From NCBI GenBank assembly GCA_000277445.1, contig AJWJ01000148.1, positions 1 to 45,258 of the forward strand: a stretch of 45,258 bases of DNA. The letters run 5' to 3'. Position numbers and translations under genes: made by a program. Position 1 is the first letter of the stretch. The number at the start of each line of letters is the position of its first letter. Source of the DNA: Polysphondylium violaceum. Taxonomy: Eukaryota > Evosea > Eumycetozoa > Dictyosteliales > Dictyosteliaceae. Of this stretch, positions 11,964-23,800 are shown piece after piece. The notes below the pieces were generated by a model, which did not search any database, had not been told where the DNA came from, and saw only the letters and a program-made list of their open reading frames with translations.

Positions 11964-11983
11964 ACCTATCTCCGAGACTAGGT
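11964..11983. promoter_or_regulatory. Conserved hairpin / palindrome, left copy
   Basis: ACCTA and TAGGT arms flank a TCTCCGAGAC core. The right copy keeps the same position and core but has ACCTGA/TCAGGT arms, so one stem pair has changed from A:T to G:C on both sides. It lies about 565 nt before the start codon and may be a dimeric protein site or an RNA stem. Confidence 0.35.
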
Positions 11984-12418
11984 CATAGTAATGCGTGCCT
12001 TGACTTGTCATGAGTTTGTTTTGTTGAAACATAACACTCCAGGCATCATCAGAGCAATAAGTGATAATGAGCGCGTGGTTGGTATTGCAAAAAAATGAAA
12101 AAATTACAGTTTTGATTGAAACTAGTTTCTTTTTTTTGTAAAGTGAGCAATCAATGCATTAAATCTGTTGTGCATATACACTCTTATTCATAAATTTATT
12201 TATGGTGTGTTGTAAAAACAAGAGGTTTATTTGTTGTTCAAGAGTGGTATGTAATTAGGGTTTCCAGTGTTATTATTGGAATAGTAAGATTTCATTATCT
12301 TTTGTAATGTTGTTAGTGAGGCTATTTAAATATTCCCAACTTACAATTTATTATTATTAATCAGTCATAAATTAGATGTTTGAACATCCCATTATACCAA
12401 ATCTCTTAAAATAGAACA

Positions 12419-12432
12419 CCACCATGGGGTGG
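12419..12432. promoter_or_regulatory. GC-rich inverted repeat in the promoter, left copy
   Basis: CCACC and GGTGG arms enclose ATGG, about 115 nt before the start codon, in otherwise AT-rich DNA. The right copy has a related CCAC/GTGG arrangement around CTAGCTAG at the same place. It is a candidate transcription factor site. Confidence 0.35.
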
Positions 12433-12546
12433 GGAATATTATTTTAATTTTTTTTATATTTTTACATTGAATATTTTTTTTTTAATTCTTTATAAATAGG
12501 TACCTATTTAATTGTAATGAAAAATAATTATAATAGTGATTAGAAT

Positions 12547-14155
12547 ATGAGTAAATAATTTTATCAACAATTATTTTTCGATTTAATATTAATTTTAAAA
12601 TAATTTTACTTAGGTGAACCAGATTTAACAGTGATTGAAAATTTTTGTCCTGTGGCTACGGTTGGAAGGATTGTGTTGGGTGATGAGTATAAATTAGACA
12701 GTGATGATTACATGGAGCTTCTTAAAGGTACCATCGATTGTATTCCAGTAGTTGGTGGTCTTGTTAACTCTATTTTTTCAATTTTTTGGAAAAAGTCTGT
12801 TCCTTTTACAAATTTAAATTTTTAAAAATGAATACCCTCATTAACTTTGAAAAATAATATTATAGAGCATTCCCAGTTGCAGAACCATATCTCCGTAAAA
12901 AAGATTTTGAAAGGAGAATGAAGAAACTCATTACTGATATGGAAAACAAAATGGACAAGAAAATCGATGATGAAATTGAAAAGTTTTGTGAAGCAAAGTT
13001 TGCATCGTTATGTTCTGCCGGTTTTGGTTTTGCTGAAATTGAATTGATATATGACTCAGAAAAGCAAGAAGGTAAACCAACTTCAGATTCTGTTAAAATG
13101 TATATGGCTGCAAATCATGTGTAGGTATTTTTTATCAAGTTTTTTTTTTTTTTACTAATTTATTTTTTAATTATAATCTATAGTTCATTTAGAAATTTAT
13201 TATTGGAATGTTTGATCTTCTTTAGTAGAGAAGACAAAATTGAATTACTTTGTAAATTATATCTCCAAACAGTGGTTATGTATATTGCATTCTTGCGTGA
13301 TACTCATTTCCATGGCCTTGATTGGGGTTTACCTGAAAAAACTATCAATGGATTTGGTGATATCAAATCTGTGGAATCTAAAATACATGAAACAATTGAA
13401 TTGGCTCATGATTATTATAGTAAACTCTTTAAAAAGCTCAATACTCCAACAGAACAAGAAAAATTAAAAGCCCAATTGATGGCTGAAATGGGAAGTTATA
13501 AACCAAAACCATTCAAATGTGATTTTAGACCATTATTGGCTCAAATAACATATTCTGATCTCACTCGTTACAATCTCAATCAAATTTGGCTCCAACCAAC
13601 AACCAAAGAAGGAAAAGTAATGGAAACAAATTCTGAATATGAAGGCTTTAGATCTAGTAATGAGAGATATGGATACCGTCTTCAAGTATCAAATAAGATC
13701 TATATTGCTGATTTCTCAAAAATGGTTGTTATGAGAGGTGCCTTTGGACAAAGAGAAAATGGTATAAATTCAGTCAATTCAGTCACTGGTACTGTAGGAA
13801 TGAGTGCATATGAAAGTAATGGTTTATTCTATAAATGCTTTTAGTTTACTGAACCAAAGAATCTAACTTTTAGAGTATTAGCCAACATTGATTCAAAGGC
13901 TCAAATTAAAATGGTAATTAGAGAAATTCCAGAAGGTAAAAATGCTGAAAATCCAGATAAAAGTAGTAAAGTCGCAACCAAATCACATTCTGAAAATGTT
14001 GCCTACAAAAAACTCTTTGAATCATCCTCTGGCCCAATAGGTGAGTTTGTCAGTAAACAATACAAATTTGAAAAGCCAGGTTCAATTTATTTTGAAGTTG
14101 AAGTTGTTGGAGGCAATACTCGTAATTTATACACCTTGGAAATCATTGATAACTA
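12547..14155 (+). pseudogene. Fossil copy of a pesticidal-crystal-protein-like gene
   Basis: This is the left member of an inverted pair; its partner is the whole-looking gene at 26904-28550. It appears broken, by about one break. The parts match the partner in the same order: a minute first exon, a helical N-terminal region, and a C-terminal beta-rich region. Intron positions and flanking promoter DNA are shared, and most residues are still identical by eye, so the duplication and the loss both look fairly recent. The family resembles the N-terminal domain of bacterial Cry proteins, which I recall as a proposed horizontal acquisition in dictyostelids. The family assignment is made from memory of motifs and is moderate. 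Confidence 0.6.
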
Positions 14156-14354
14156 AATCATAATAAACCCAAGTATTTGGATCAATTGGACTAGTTGGAG
14201 GATAGGCAGAATAGATCTACTACTTTTCTCAAAAATAAATAAAATTATAAAAAGGGACTTTAAAATTTAATACTATTTCTCCATTGGTTGATATTCTTTT
14301 TTTAAATGTTTTTTTTTTGTTTCATTATACTGAATTGGGTCATAATTGTTGTTT

Positions 14355-14383
14355 GTTTTTTTTTTTTTTTTTTTTTTTTTTTT
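14355..14383. repeat. Poly-T tract
   Basis: An uninterrupted T-run of about 29 bases. Such tracts are common in dictyostelid intergenic DNA, and its exact length is likely unreliable. Confidence 0.8.
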
Positions 14384-15381
14384 GATATTTAAATAAAGGG
14401 TTATATTGTTGTTCCCAATAAACCCGATAAATAAATAAATAAATAAAATAAGTATGATCAAGATAATTGTGTTTTTGGATTACAAGGAAAAAATTTAAAA
14501 CTATTTCCCTGTAATCGATATGTGATGTTATCCGATTGGGGTGGGTGCTTTGCTCTTGTCTTGAGGTGGTGACCAAGGGTGGGCATAAAGTATGAACACA
14601 TTATCTTCGTCAAATGTTGCCTTTTTTTCAAAGTTTTTTTTAAAATAATTTTTTTTTGAATAAATAATTTTTGTGATGGGTCAGTGCACGCTCAGCATTT
14701 GATTTTTTATTCTGTTCACATTAATTTTTTTTTTTTTTTTTGATTTTTTTTACGCGCCTCATATTTTTTGATAATATCTTTTTTTTTTTAGTTTTTTTGT
14801 CTTGGACCACTTTCTTTTTTTATTCGTTATTTAATTAAATAGTAGAGTCACACCCTAGAATAATAATATTAATAATAAAAGGTGCACGCGCATAAGCAAC
14901 TCAATAAAAATAGAATAGTGATATAGACACATTACAAGACGCACCTATTCATCTCAATACAGACAAAGAAACGCCCACCAACTAAATCCACAGCAGAGTG
15001 TAGATATAACAACTCATTGCTAGTGTAAGTAAAATAAAATATCTAAGAAGATAGGAAGAAAAGAGAAAGGAAAAAAAACACCAAACAAAAAAAGAGAGTA
15101 GATGGTAGTCGAGTATTTTAAGATTATTTCATATTTTGGCCACCCCACACCATGTTTGACCAGCAAATGTTCTTAAATATTTTATTTGTCTGTTTGTTAC
15201 CCCAATAGTATATTTTATATTTTTGTTTGACAACAACAAAAGACTTATTTTTCTATATATATTTTTAAAATCTATCTACCACATACATTACCCCATACCA
15301 CACTATCTTTCATATCTACCCCCATTGCTATTGTTGACAAGATGTGATATGATTTAAATGATAGGTTATGTATCTGTTGTC

Positions 15382-15395
15382 TGTGTGGGTGTGGT
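15382..15395. promoter_or_regulatory. Candidate G-box (GBF-type) site
   Basis: TGTGTGGGTGTGGT is a strong GT-rich match to the kind of box bound by dictyostelid G-box factor, in AT-rich surroundings. It is 2.3 kb from the reductase start, so its target is uncertain. Confidence 0.25.
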
Positions 15396-17088
15396 AGACT
15401 TTCATATCACCATTATTTCGTTGTGTAAGATACTATAGTATCCTTTAAATATTAATGGGAGATGAAACTAAACAAACACGTCTTTGAGCATTAGTAGTGG
15501 GCAGATGTATGCTTTAAAAGGAATCATCGATAATACACACCCCTATAAACTAGATGAATCTATCTGATAGAGTCATAGTTATAATCTTTTGTCTGTCATG
15601 CATCTGTCAGAATGTTTATTGTCGTAACGGTTGTTATTGTTAACAAAGTATGTGTGTGCGTGGTGAATATCATAAATTCGATTACTAGCCCATATTTTCA
15701 CAATTTTGACACATCAACCATACATCAACACTCTATTTCCTAGCAAGGCAAATCACAACCATTTATGATACGGGGTGAGTGTAGAGTTGAATAATCTATG
15801 TTCAAACTACACCAGCTATCATAGCATATCTGACAATAAGCCCATCTTTATCCCTACAAACATGAATGCCTAGGCCAGTTTGTATAGATTAATTCAACAA
15901 ACTCCACAAAAACACACCAGTGTTTCTGTTTGTTTTTAGGGCATAGATGTTTAATTAATTACACTCACCACTCTCACCTCATGCACATTGCTATACACGA
16001 TTTTACACCCACCACACATCGATTGTGTTTTTTTTGTTTTTTTTTTTTGTTTTTTTTTCCAAAAATCAACAGATGTTGGTGATTGTATAAAATTGTATAT
16101 TATTAGGTCAAATTTAAAGATACATAAAAACACAAAAAAGTCATAATTATTTATAAAGAGATATATAAAATATTTTATTTTATTATATTATTTTAATTAT
16201 TATTGTTTTTAGTACCGTTTGGTTGTTGTTTTGTTGACTGGCATTCCTCTCACTCATTATTTTACCCACCCAAACCATATCATCAAACGGCACATTCACA
16301 CAATAATATTATTATATTATTTTCAAAGATAGATAGAGAAAGGAGAGGATTATTGGAAAAGCATCCATAAATTCCAAACAAACATTTAATTTGGAAAATC
16401 AAGATTTTTTTCTACTCTTGGAAAAAAAAAAAATCACACACTCATCACCCCCTTCCCCCTCACATCACTCCCCATCATCACCTCCTCATATTTTATCACA
16501 ATATTGATACATATCACCAAAACATACATATCGCATTCTATCATATCATCTGTGATCACTGTTGTTATAAAAGTTTTTATTATTTAATTTGTTTGTGTCT
16601 TATTTAATAAATATTACATAAATAGTATATTTTGCTGCTCATTTGTTTTTGTTTTTTTCATTTTGCTTTTCTTTTCCAAATATATAAATATCTTTTCACA
16701 TTTAATTGGAGAGCTTTTTGCAAAAACTCATCAAAAACAGCATTATCTCGTTTTGTTTGACAAACAAAAAGTTTTCAAGAATCTTTTTCAAACAATATTT
16801 TTAAAAATTATCAAACAGCCAATAATAACCATTTTTTTGTGTGTGCTTTTTCACATTTTGTGCGTTTTGTTTTTTTTGCATTTTTTTAAAAATTAATTAA
16901 ACGTGTGTGTTGTGTGTGGAATAATAATAATTAAATTAATTAATATGTTTGCCAGTGTTTGGAAACACTAGCCCAATAACTACCCTTACTCTATTTAAAA
17001 GATCCTCTAGATGTGTGATTTTATCATCCATCATCGTCATACAACTCTTGCTAAATAATAATATTACTGTGTTTTACATTATTCAATT

Positions 17089-17133
17089 ATATCATATCAT
17101 ATCATATCATATCATATCATATCATATCATATC
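17089..17133. repeat. ATATC pentanucleotide microsatellite
   Basis: About nine tandem ATATC units lie 540 nt upstream of the HMG-CoA reductase start. It is a simple repeat with no other content. Confidence 0.85.
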
Positions 17134-17249
17134 TTATTACCCCTGCATACAACCTTTACATTCATTCAACAACAACCACAACCCTCAATATCATATCTTT
17201 AGAACAACAACCACAACTTAACTAGTAGAAATAGTAGTAGTATAGTATA

Positions 17250-17261
17250 GGGTGTGGGTTT
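17250..17261. promoter_or_regulatory. Candidate G-box (GBF-type) site
   Basis: GGGTGTGGGTTT lies about 410 nt upstream of the HMG-CoA reductase start. It resembles dictyostelid GT-rich regulatory boxes, and the proximity makes it the better of the two candidates for that gene. Confidence 0.3.
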
Positions 17262-17670
17262 CAATAGATATAGATAAAAATAACTTTTTTCTTTCACTCT
17301 TAAAGATCTTTATCATCATCATCATCATCATTCATCTATAAAATATACACATTTATAGTGGTGTGCATGTGTGATGAAAGTGTGATTGATTGTGTGCTGC
17401 CAACTACCATCAACAACAACCATTTAATTTTTGATTGATTTTTTTGGTTTTTTAAAAAATAGAGTAATCATCGTCATTAACACACGACATCAACCATTTT
17501 TGTTCTTCATCATCATTATACAATAATATTTATTTTATTGTCACATATAAATTACATTTTACACTCTACTCTTTTGGATATTTCTCTCTCTTTACTCTCC
17601 ATAGCATCCAACACTATATTAACTAAAACAATTTCATTCATTTGTACAATCTCACCAATAATTTACAAAA

Positions 17671-18075
17671 ATGTTATTTGCTCCACCCAATTTGGAAATC
17701 AAAGAGTTATTTTGGATATTTTATATTATTATCCTTATACCAAAGCTATTTGCTAAAGTACAAATGTCAGTTAGAGAACTCTTTCCTTTTTTTAAATGGG
17801 TAAGTTGGATCTATTATAATATAAATAAGGAGTATATGTGTGCATAATAGTCTAATCATAGATTACATATCACTTTAGGGGTTCAATATAAGAAGATCAA
17901 ACTTTTTAGTTCCTATTTTAAGTAACAATGTTATTGTTACAGGTGAAGAAGCCGTTAGTAGTTTTGAAAAACCATTACCCCTCGAAGATATACCATTAGC
18001 TCAACAAGCAAAAGTATTACAACAAGAACAAATACAAAAACAACAACAAATTCAAAAACAACAACAACAACAATC

Positions 18076-18129
<54 letters not shown>

Positions 18130-19480
18130 TCAAAATACAGAACAAGTTAAAGTTAGAGATACTACACAAGATTCACAACCCCAACAACAAAAATCAAAAT
18201 CAATATTAGATTTAACAAATGAAGAAATATTAATTAAAGTTGAAAAAGGCGAAATACCATCATATAGATTAGAGGCAGAGTTGGGCGATTGCACAAGAGC
18301 TGTCGAAGTTAGAAGAATGTTGCTGGAAAAGAATCTTCAAAAACCCATTCAACCATTACCCTATGAAAACTATGATTTTGGTAAGGTTCAAGGTGCTTGT
18401 TGTGAAAATGTCATTGGTTATGTACCCATCCCCGTCGGTACCGCCGGTCCATTGTTGTTGAATGGCACCAATGTCACCATCCCCATGGCCACCACCGAAG
18501 GATGTTTGGTTGCCTCAACACATAGAGGCTGCAAGGCTATTAGCGAGTCTGGTGGTGCACGTTGCCAAATCATTTCGCGTGGCATGACCAGAGCCCCCGT
18601 CGTTCGTTTCTCTTCGATTGTCAAAGTATCCGAGTTTGTCGAGTGGATGAACCAAGCCGCCAATTATGAGTCTGTCAAGCAAATCTTTGACTCGACCAGC
18701 AGATTTGCCCGTTTGTCTGCCATAAAGACCACCGTGGCCGGCAGATCAGTCTATATCAGATTCAAGTGCGACACTGGCGATGCCATGGGCATGAACATGG
18801 TCAGCAAGGGTGTCGAGGCCGTATTGAATTTCTTTAAGGGTCTTTTTGACGATTTAGAAATCCTCTCCATCTCGGGCAACATGTGCACCGACAAGAAACC
18901 CTCATCCATCAACTGGACCGAAGGCAGAGGCAGAAGCGTAGTTTGCGAAGCTATCATCAACGGCGACATTGTCGAAAAGGTCTTGAAAACCTCTGTGCAA
19001 GCATTGGTCGACCTAAACATTGCCAAAAACTTGATAGGCTCTGCCATGGCCGGTTCCATCGGTGGGTTCAATGCCCATGCAGCCAACATCGTCACTGCCA
19101 TCTTTTTGGCCACCGGTCAAGATTGCGCCCAAAACGTCGAATCCTCCAACTGTATCACCCAGATGGAAGCCTTCAACGACGGCAAGGATCTCTACATCAC
19201 CGTCACTATGCCATCGATCGAGGTGGGCACTGTTGGCGGCGGTACAGGTCTCGCAGCCCAATCCCAGTGTCTTGACATCATTGGCGTCAGAGGGTCCACC
19301 CCCGGCCGACCAGGCCACAACGCCGATCAGTTGGCCAAAACTATATGTGCCGCCGTCATGGCCGGTGAGTTGTCATTAATGTCTGCTTTGTCTGCTGGCC
19401 ACTTGATGCAAAGTCATCTTAAATACAACAGAGCAAAGCCAGCAACCACCACAACATCTGTAGTCGTCTCCAATGCCTAA
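17671..19480 (+). CDS. hmgA: 3-hydroxy-3-methylglutaryl-CoA reductase
   Basis: Two exons, 17671-17799 and 17879-19480, join across a 79-nt intron in phase 0 to give 576 residues. The enzyme makes mevalonate from HMG-CoA with two NADPH and is the committed step of sterol and isoprenoid synthesis. Catalytic features are all present: [12 protein letters not shown], Glu250 in [11 protein letters not shown] (344-350), Lys in DKKPS (about 382), Asp458 in [17 protein letters not shown] and the C-terminal His551 in GHLMQSH. The membrane part is a single hydrophobic segment ([15 protein letters not shown], 14-28) rather than the eight-span sterol-sensing region of animals, so sterol-triggered degradation of the animal type is not expected. 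A poly-Gln linker joins anchor and catalytic domain. The catalytic exon is more GC-rich than its neighbours, suggesting high expression. D. discoideum has two paralogues (hmgA, hmgB); which one this matches is uncertain. Confidence 0.93.
18048..18130. repeat. CAA trinucleotide tract encoding poly-Gln
   Basis: CAA repeats with few interruptions encode the Gln linker between the membrane anchor and the catalytic domain of the reductase. The length is probably polymorphic. Confidence 0.9.
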
Positions 19481-19959
19481 ATCATCAATTTGTTTCATAT
19501 TTTCACTTTCCGCAATTTAATTATTATTTTTATGCAGTTCAACTATTTATTCAATTATAGTAGTATCCAAAAAACAACAACACATTTACTCTTTTACTCC
19601 CAACCCGATTTAGATATTTTACGCTATGGTTTCAAACTAATAATATCTATTAAAAAAACAAAACAAAAAAAAAAAATACAACCTTTGTAAAATAAAATCT
19701 TTTTTTAAAAAATCCAATTATCTCGAGTGTCTTTATTGTCTGTGGGCTAAAATTTGTGAAAGAAGGGATCAGCCTTTTTTGGATATTTATGTCAATTGCT
19801 ATGTTAAAAACAGTCCTTTGATTTAAACTCCAATATCTATTCAAAGTATCTTCAGATTGTAAATAAACAAATAAATAAAACATTGTTGACAAAGTACATT
19901 GATGATATGAGTGTGGATATAATATTACTTATCATGCTCTAATCTTTTATATATATAAT
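19481..19959. other. Convergent intergenic region
   Basis: The 3' ends of the reductase and of the helix-hairpin-helix gene face each other here. Only A/T-rich sequence with an A-run near 19650-19677 was seen. No gene was found. Confidence 0.45.
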
Positions 19960-20547
19960 TTATTGGGAAATAATTCTTTGAGCTTCTTTTCTCAAATTGT
20001 TGATATGTTTAACTTTTGATTTGAATAAAGTACATTGTTCATCTGTGATTTCAGATAATTGTGCAATTGTTGTGATTCCATTATTGTTTAAAAATGATAA
20101 TGTAACACCACCAACACCCTTGATTGATGATAGTTCCTGTTTCTTTTCTGCAATATGATTATTATTTAATGACGATGTTGATGGTGTGGCAATGATTGTG
20201 GTTGATTCTAAATTACTATTACTATGAGATTTAGTTGTTGATAAACTATCCAATTCTCTAGATACCATATCATCTCTTGATTCTATTGCAGTGGTGATAA
20301 CAGCATCTTGTTGTTGTTGCTTTTGTTGTTGTTGTTGTTGAGGAGTTAAAGTAAATTCTCTTTTCTTATTTTCCAACATCATAAATTTTAATCTCTCTTT
20401 TGCAGTCTCTGCATGAGTTGGACCTGTGGCAACTGTTGCGACTTCCTCTTGAAATATAGATTTTGACAAACCACTGATATTTGTATTCTTTATGCCATTG
20501 TTAAAGAATGATGATCCAACTTTAATGATATTTTTAATGAAGTTCAT
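19960..20547 (-). CDS. Probable mitochondrial protein with C-terminal helix-hairpin-helix domain
   Basis: A single exon encodes 195 residues. The N-terminus (MNFIKNIIKVGSSFFNNGIK) is basic and amphipathic without acidic residues, like a mitochondrial presequence. The middle has Gln, Ser and Asn runs and a helical AKERLKFMMLENKKREF segment. Residues about 138-195 (SSIKGVGGVTLSFLNNNGIT, then TIAQLSEITDEQ) fit the tandem helix-hairpin-helix fold, with the GVGG hairpin followed by a TIAQLSEIT helix, as in small DNA-binding or ribosome-associated proteins. A mitochondrial nucleoid or ribosome role is inference. The start is the first ATG of the frame. Confidence 0.7.
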   Translation of the reverse strand: MNFIKNIIKVGSSFFNNGIKNTNISGLSKSIFQEEVATVATGPTHAETAKERLKFMMLENKKREFTLTPQQQQQQKQQQQDAVITTAIESRDDMVSRELDSLSTTKSHSNSNLESTTIIATPSTSSLNNNHIAEKKQELSSIKGVGGVTLSFLNNNGITTIAQLSEITDEQCTLFKSKVKHINNLRKEAQRIISQ

Positions 20548-20886
20548 TATTTATATGTATAGTATTTGTATATGTGTGAATGAAGTCAAGTGATAGATTT
20601 TGTATCAATAAAATAAATAGTGATTTATGATTGCATAGACAGCTATTGCGTACAATTGGTGGTGGTGAAGATGATGACTATGACTATGACTATGATGATG
20701 ATGATGATGAATAAGTTGATTCTGATGCTGATGATGTATGACAAAAGCTGTTCGTTGTAATTTTTTGCGAAAATGCAAGTGTGTGATCTTTTTGGCAAAT
20801 TCATAAATTCATAGAAAAAAAAAAAAAAAACTAAAAAAGGGAGTGACAACATCATTATTATTATATTGCCAAACACCTTTACAAAC
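20548..20886. other. Short divergent promoter region
   Basis: About 340 nt separate divergent start codons. It holds GAT/GAC simple repeats at about 20665-20715 and a poly-A run near 20815-20830. No gene was seen. Confidence 0.45.
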
Positions 20887-23800
20887 ATGAGTCGTTTAGC
20901 GCCAGTCAATCAGGATCACAGTAGTCCTGTTGGTAGTGAACATCATAGTAATAGTAATAGTAATGTGATGGCTAAAGTAGAGCCTATGAATGTTACTACT
21001 TTTTTAGATACACATTTTTATAATGAATCCTTTTTATCTAGTTTTACAACACTAAAGGAACAACTAAACAAAGAGAAACAAGTCATTATATCATTGGTAT
21101 GTTGTATACTGTGTTGTGTGTGTGATTATGATTCTAATACAGAGGTTGTGTTATAAAAATAGATACAAAAATTACATGAAAAGGAATCTATAGATAAATT
21201 AGAATCAAATAGTTTAGATGCAATCAGTCAATTGAATCAATTAGAGAGCAAGAGAAAGGATCTATCAAATGAGCTATCAAAGCAAGTTGAAAAGGAGACT
21301 TCGGTGGATAGATTAAGTAAATACACCCACCTCATCAACCAATTAACCAGAATCAAGAAATATTTTCAAACTCTATTGATTATTCAAATGTTTTAGTAAG
21401 TGTAGATGTAATGTGATATTGATGAGGGTGTGAATATTAACGCATATGCAATCATAGTTCAAAAGTAAAGTTTTGTATTGACCAATCCATGCTATCGTTG
21501 GCGTTGAAGCCATTTATTAATCTAATTGAACTCAGACATAATTTCCATACCATTAGAATACCGGTGATGGTGGAGAATGAAGAGGGCAGAACACAGTCAT
21601 GTCCTCATTTGTCAAAGGTTGTAGATCACATTGTCAGCAATCTATCCAAACACTTGGAAAAGAGAATGAAAGAGGCATTAAACAAATCAATGAAGTCAAT
21701 CAATTGGATAAACTTTGATGCGAAAAAGGATCTAATGGGTGTCAATACCAATACACTCGATATTCACGATGGTGGTAGTAGTTTAAATACAATGATGATG
21801 TTGATTGACAATGATACAGATTCAAATAACAATAATAGTAGTACAAACACCAGTTCATCGTCATCCTCGACTACAACAACTAGTACAGCAACATCAAACA
21901 CGACACCGCCACAAACACCAAAGAAAAAACAACAACAGGAATCCATTTATCAAGAGTTTATGAAAAACTTTACAAGTCTAGTACTCTTGCAATTGTCTAC
22001 CCAGAAATACTATACGCCAACATCCACCTCTACACCCTTCCCTTCACCTCTAGTTAAACCAAATAATGATAGTAATCTTCATCAAAGTAGTAGTGGTATT
22101 AGTATTGGTGGTAATAGCAGTGACATCAATAATAATAACAATAATAATAATAGTAATACCGCTAGTAGTCCCTCCACCGCCACTACTAGTAATAATAATA
22201 ACAATAATAATAATAATAATGATGAAGGCAATGATAGATTATGGGCAATTGACATTATATTGGAACCCTTGATCAAAGGATTCAAATATCATTTCCAAAC
22301 AGCCAGAGTCACCAATATAATAGAGAAACCAGAGTGGCCTATTCATTATATTAAAAAGGTGATTAGACAATACAGTCCCTTTTTGATTATACTTCAAAGA
22401 TCACTAGAGAGAAACAATATATTCTTTGTAGACGTGCATCAATGGTTTATCAGTGGACTTGTTGACACTCTAAAGTATAAATTTAGAATAGACATTCGTG
22501 TATTCTTGGAGAAGCCAGAGATTTACAAAGGCTACTTTTACCACACCATGGAGCAGATTGTCGACTTCCAACGTTTTCTCTCTGAAGAGTATTCCTATCC
22601 AAATCCAATAGAATACGGTAATCTTAAAAACAGTTTAAACAACAACAACGACAATAATGGCAATATCGATGGATCAAACAACAACAACAATAACAATAAT
22701 AATATACTGTACAACAAGACACCGGTACCATTTTCCATTTTCCAAGAAAAAGAGATTTTTGATCGATGGCTGCAATTGGAGGTCAACAGCTGTGATGAGT
22801 ATTTTGACACGTTGCTCAAGAGTGTCGATAGATTCAAACCCTACTATCGTGACGTGTTTCCCGATATCGATCAGCTTAAGCCTACAAACTCTAGTTTTGA
22901 ATTAATCAATCTTCTCAGACTCGTCACCGACAGATACAGTCTACTCACAGACACTGCACCACAATTTGAATTCTTTATTAAAATACAAATGGATCTACTG
23001 ATTCGATACAAAGGCGAACTATCGATCCTCATTGATTTCCCAACCGATCATCACCATTTCTCGTGGACCCACAAACAAAACGACCATTTGGATGAAGATC
23101 AATTACTAGAGTATTGTAACATATTTAATTCTATAAACTATATTATTAAAATACTTAAAGATTGGGATGATGAATTGGTATTTATTATTATTATCGCTAC
23201 CATTATTATATCTATCGTATTGTAAATACTAATCATCATACTACCCTTTTATCTCAGATATTTATTGAAATCTATGACTATATGAACCAAAAGGATCAAG
23301 ATATACACTATCTCTTGTCAAATAGTTCCACTATCAAGGGTGATGAAAATTACTCGGCATTCTCTGCCGTCATTTCCGATTACAAGGATCTTGGTAAATT
23401 GTTGATTCAACATTTGGTCGATAGTTTATTTAATACCTTTTCTTTTAAGATTGAGGGTTACTTGAAAAGAGGGTACGTATTATTATTATATATATCGTGT
23501 GTAGAGTTGTCATATTAATATCGCTAAATATACATCATTAGTACATTCTCAACGTCAAAGTATAATATATTTGGATTAAATAGAAATCAACACCATCAAA
23601 ACTCAAGTGTCATAGATAATAGTAATAAATCAAATACTAAAAATACTAGTAGTAGCGGTAGTAATAAGGATGATAAAGATAACAACAACAGCAATAGTGA
23701 AAAAGAACAAAAAGAAAAAGAGTTGGAAGATAAAGAAAAACAAAGTAACAAGTTTAATAATGATGAGGATTCACAATTTGATGTATCTTTTGAAATTGCA

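Larger units (their letters stand above)
11854..12546. other. Intergenic gap holding the promoter of the left crystal-protein-like copy
   Basis: From about 11955 on, this gap matches in patches the upstream DNA of the right copy in inverse orientation. Matching patches include a hairpin at 11964-11983, an ATACACTC..TATTCATAAATTTAT stretch, and AACATCCCATT..ACCAAATCTCT immediately before the GC-rich inverted repeat. No independent gene was seen. Confidence 0.6.
11955..14335 (+). repeat. Left arm of inverted gene duplication
   Basis: This arm carries promoter, gene and 3' flank that correspond to the reverse complement of about 26725-29045. Upstream patches, exon order and the 3' sequence (AACCCAAGTATTTGGATCAATT, CTACTACTTTTCTCAAAAA, TTCTCCATTGGTTGATATTC) all align by eye. 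The outer limits are approximate. About 12.4 kb of unrelated single-copy genes lie between the arms. Confidence 0.85.
14156..17670. other. Long non-coding stretch between the fossil and HMG-CoA reductase
   Basis: At 3.5 kb this is the largest gap in the window. The first 180 nt belong to the left duplication arm. A long T-run follows at 14355-14383. Segments such as 15430-15900 are of higher sequence complexity than the surrounding A/T tracts but show no open frame, tRNA or recognisable RNA gene. Two G-box-like motifs and a TATCA microsatellite lie nearer the reductase. I infer an extended upstream regulatory region, possibly hiding an unannotated non-coding RNA. Confidence 0.4.

Noticed and set aside
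16949-17221. Plus-strand frame over the ATATC repeat
   Set aside because: The peptide is a repeat translation (YHIIS units) without any other support.
18751-19113. Minus-strand frame within HMG-CoA reductase
   Set aside because: It is a shadow of the catalytic exon; every conserved reductase motif lies on the plus strand.
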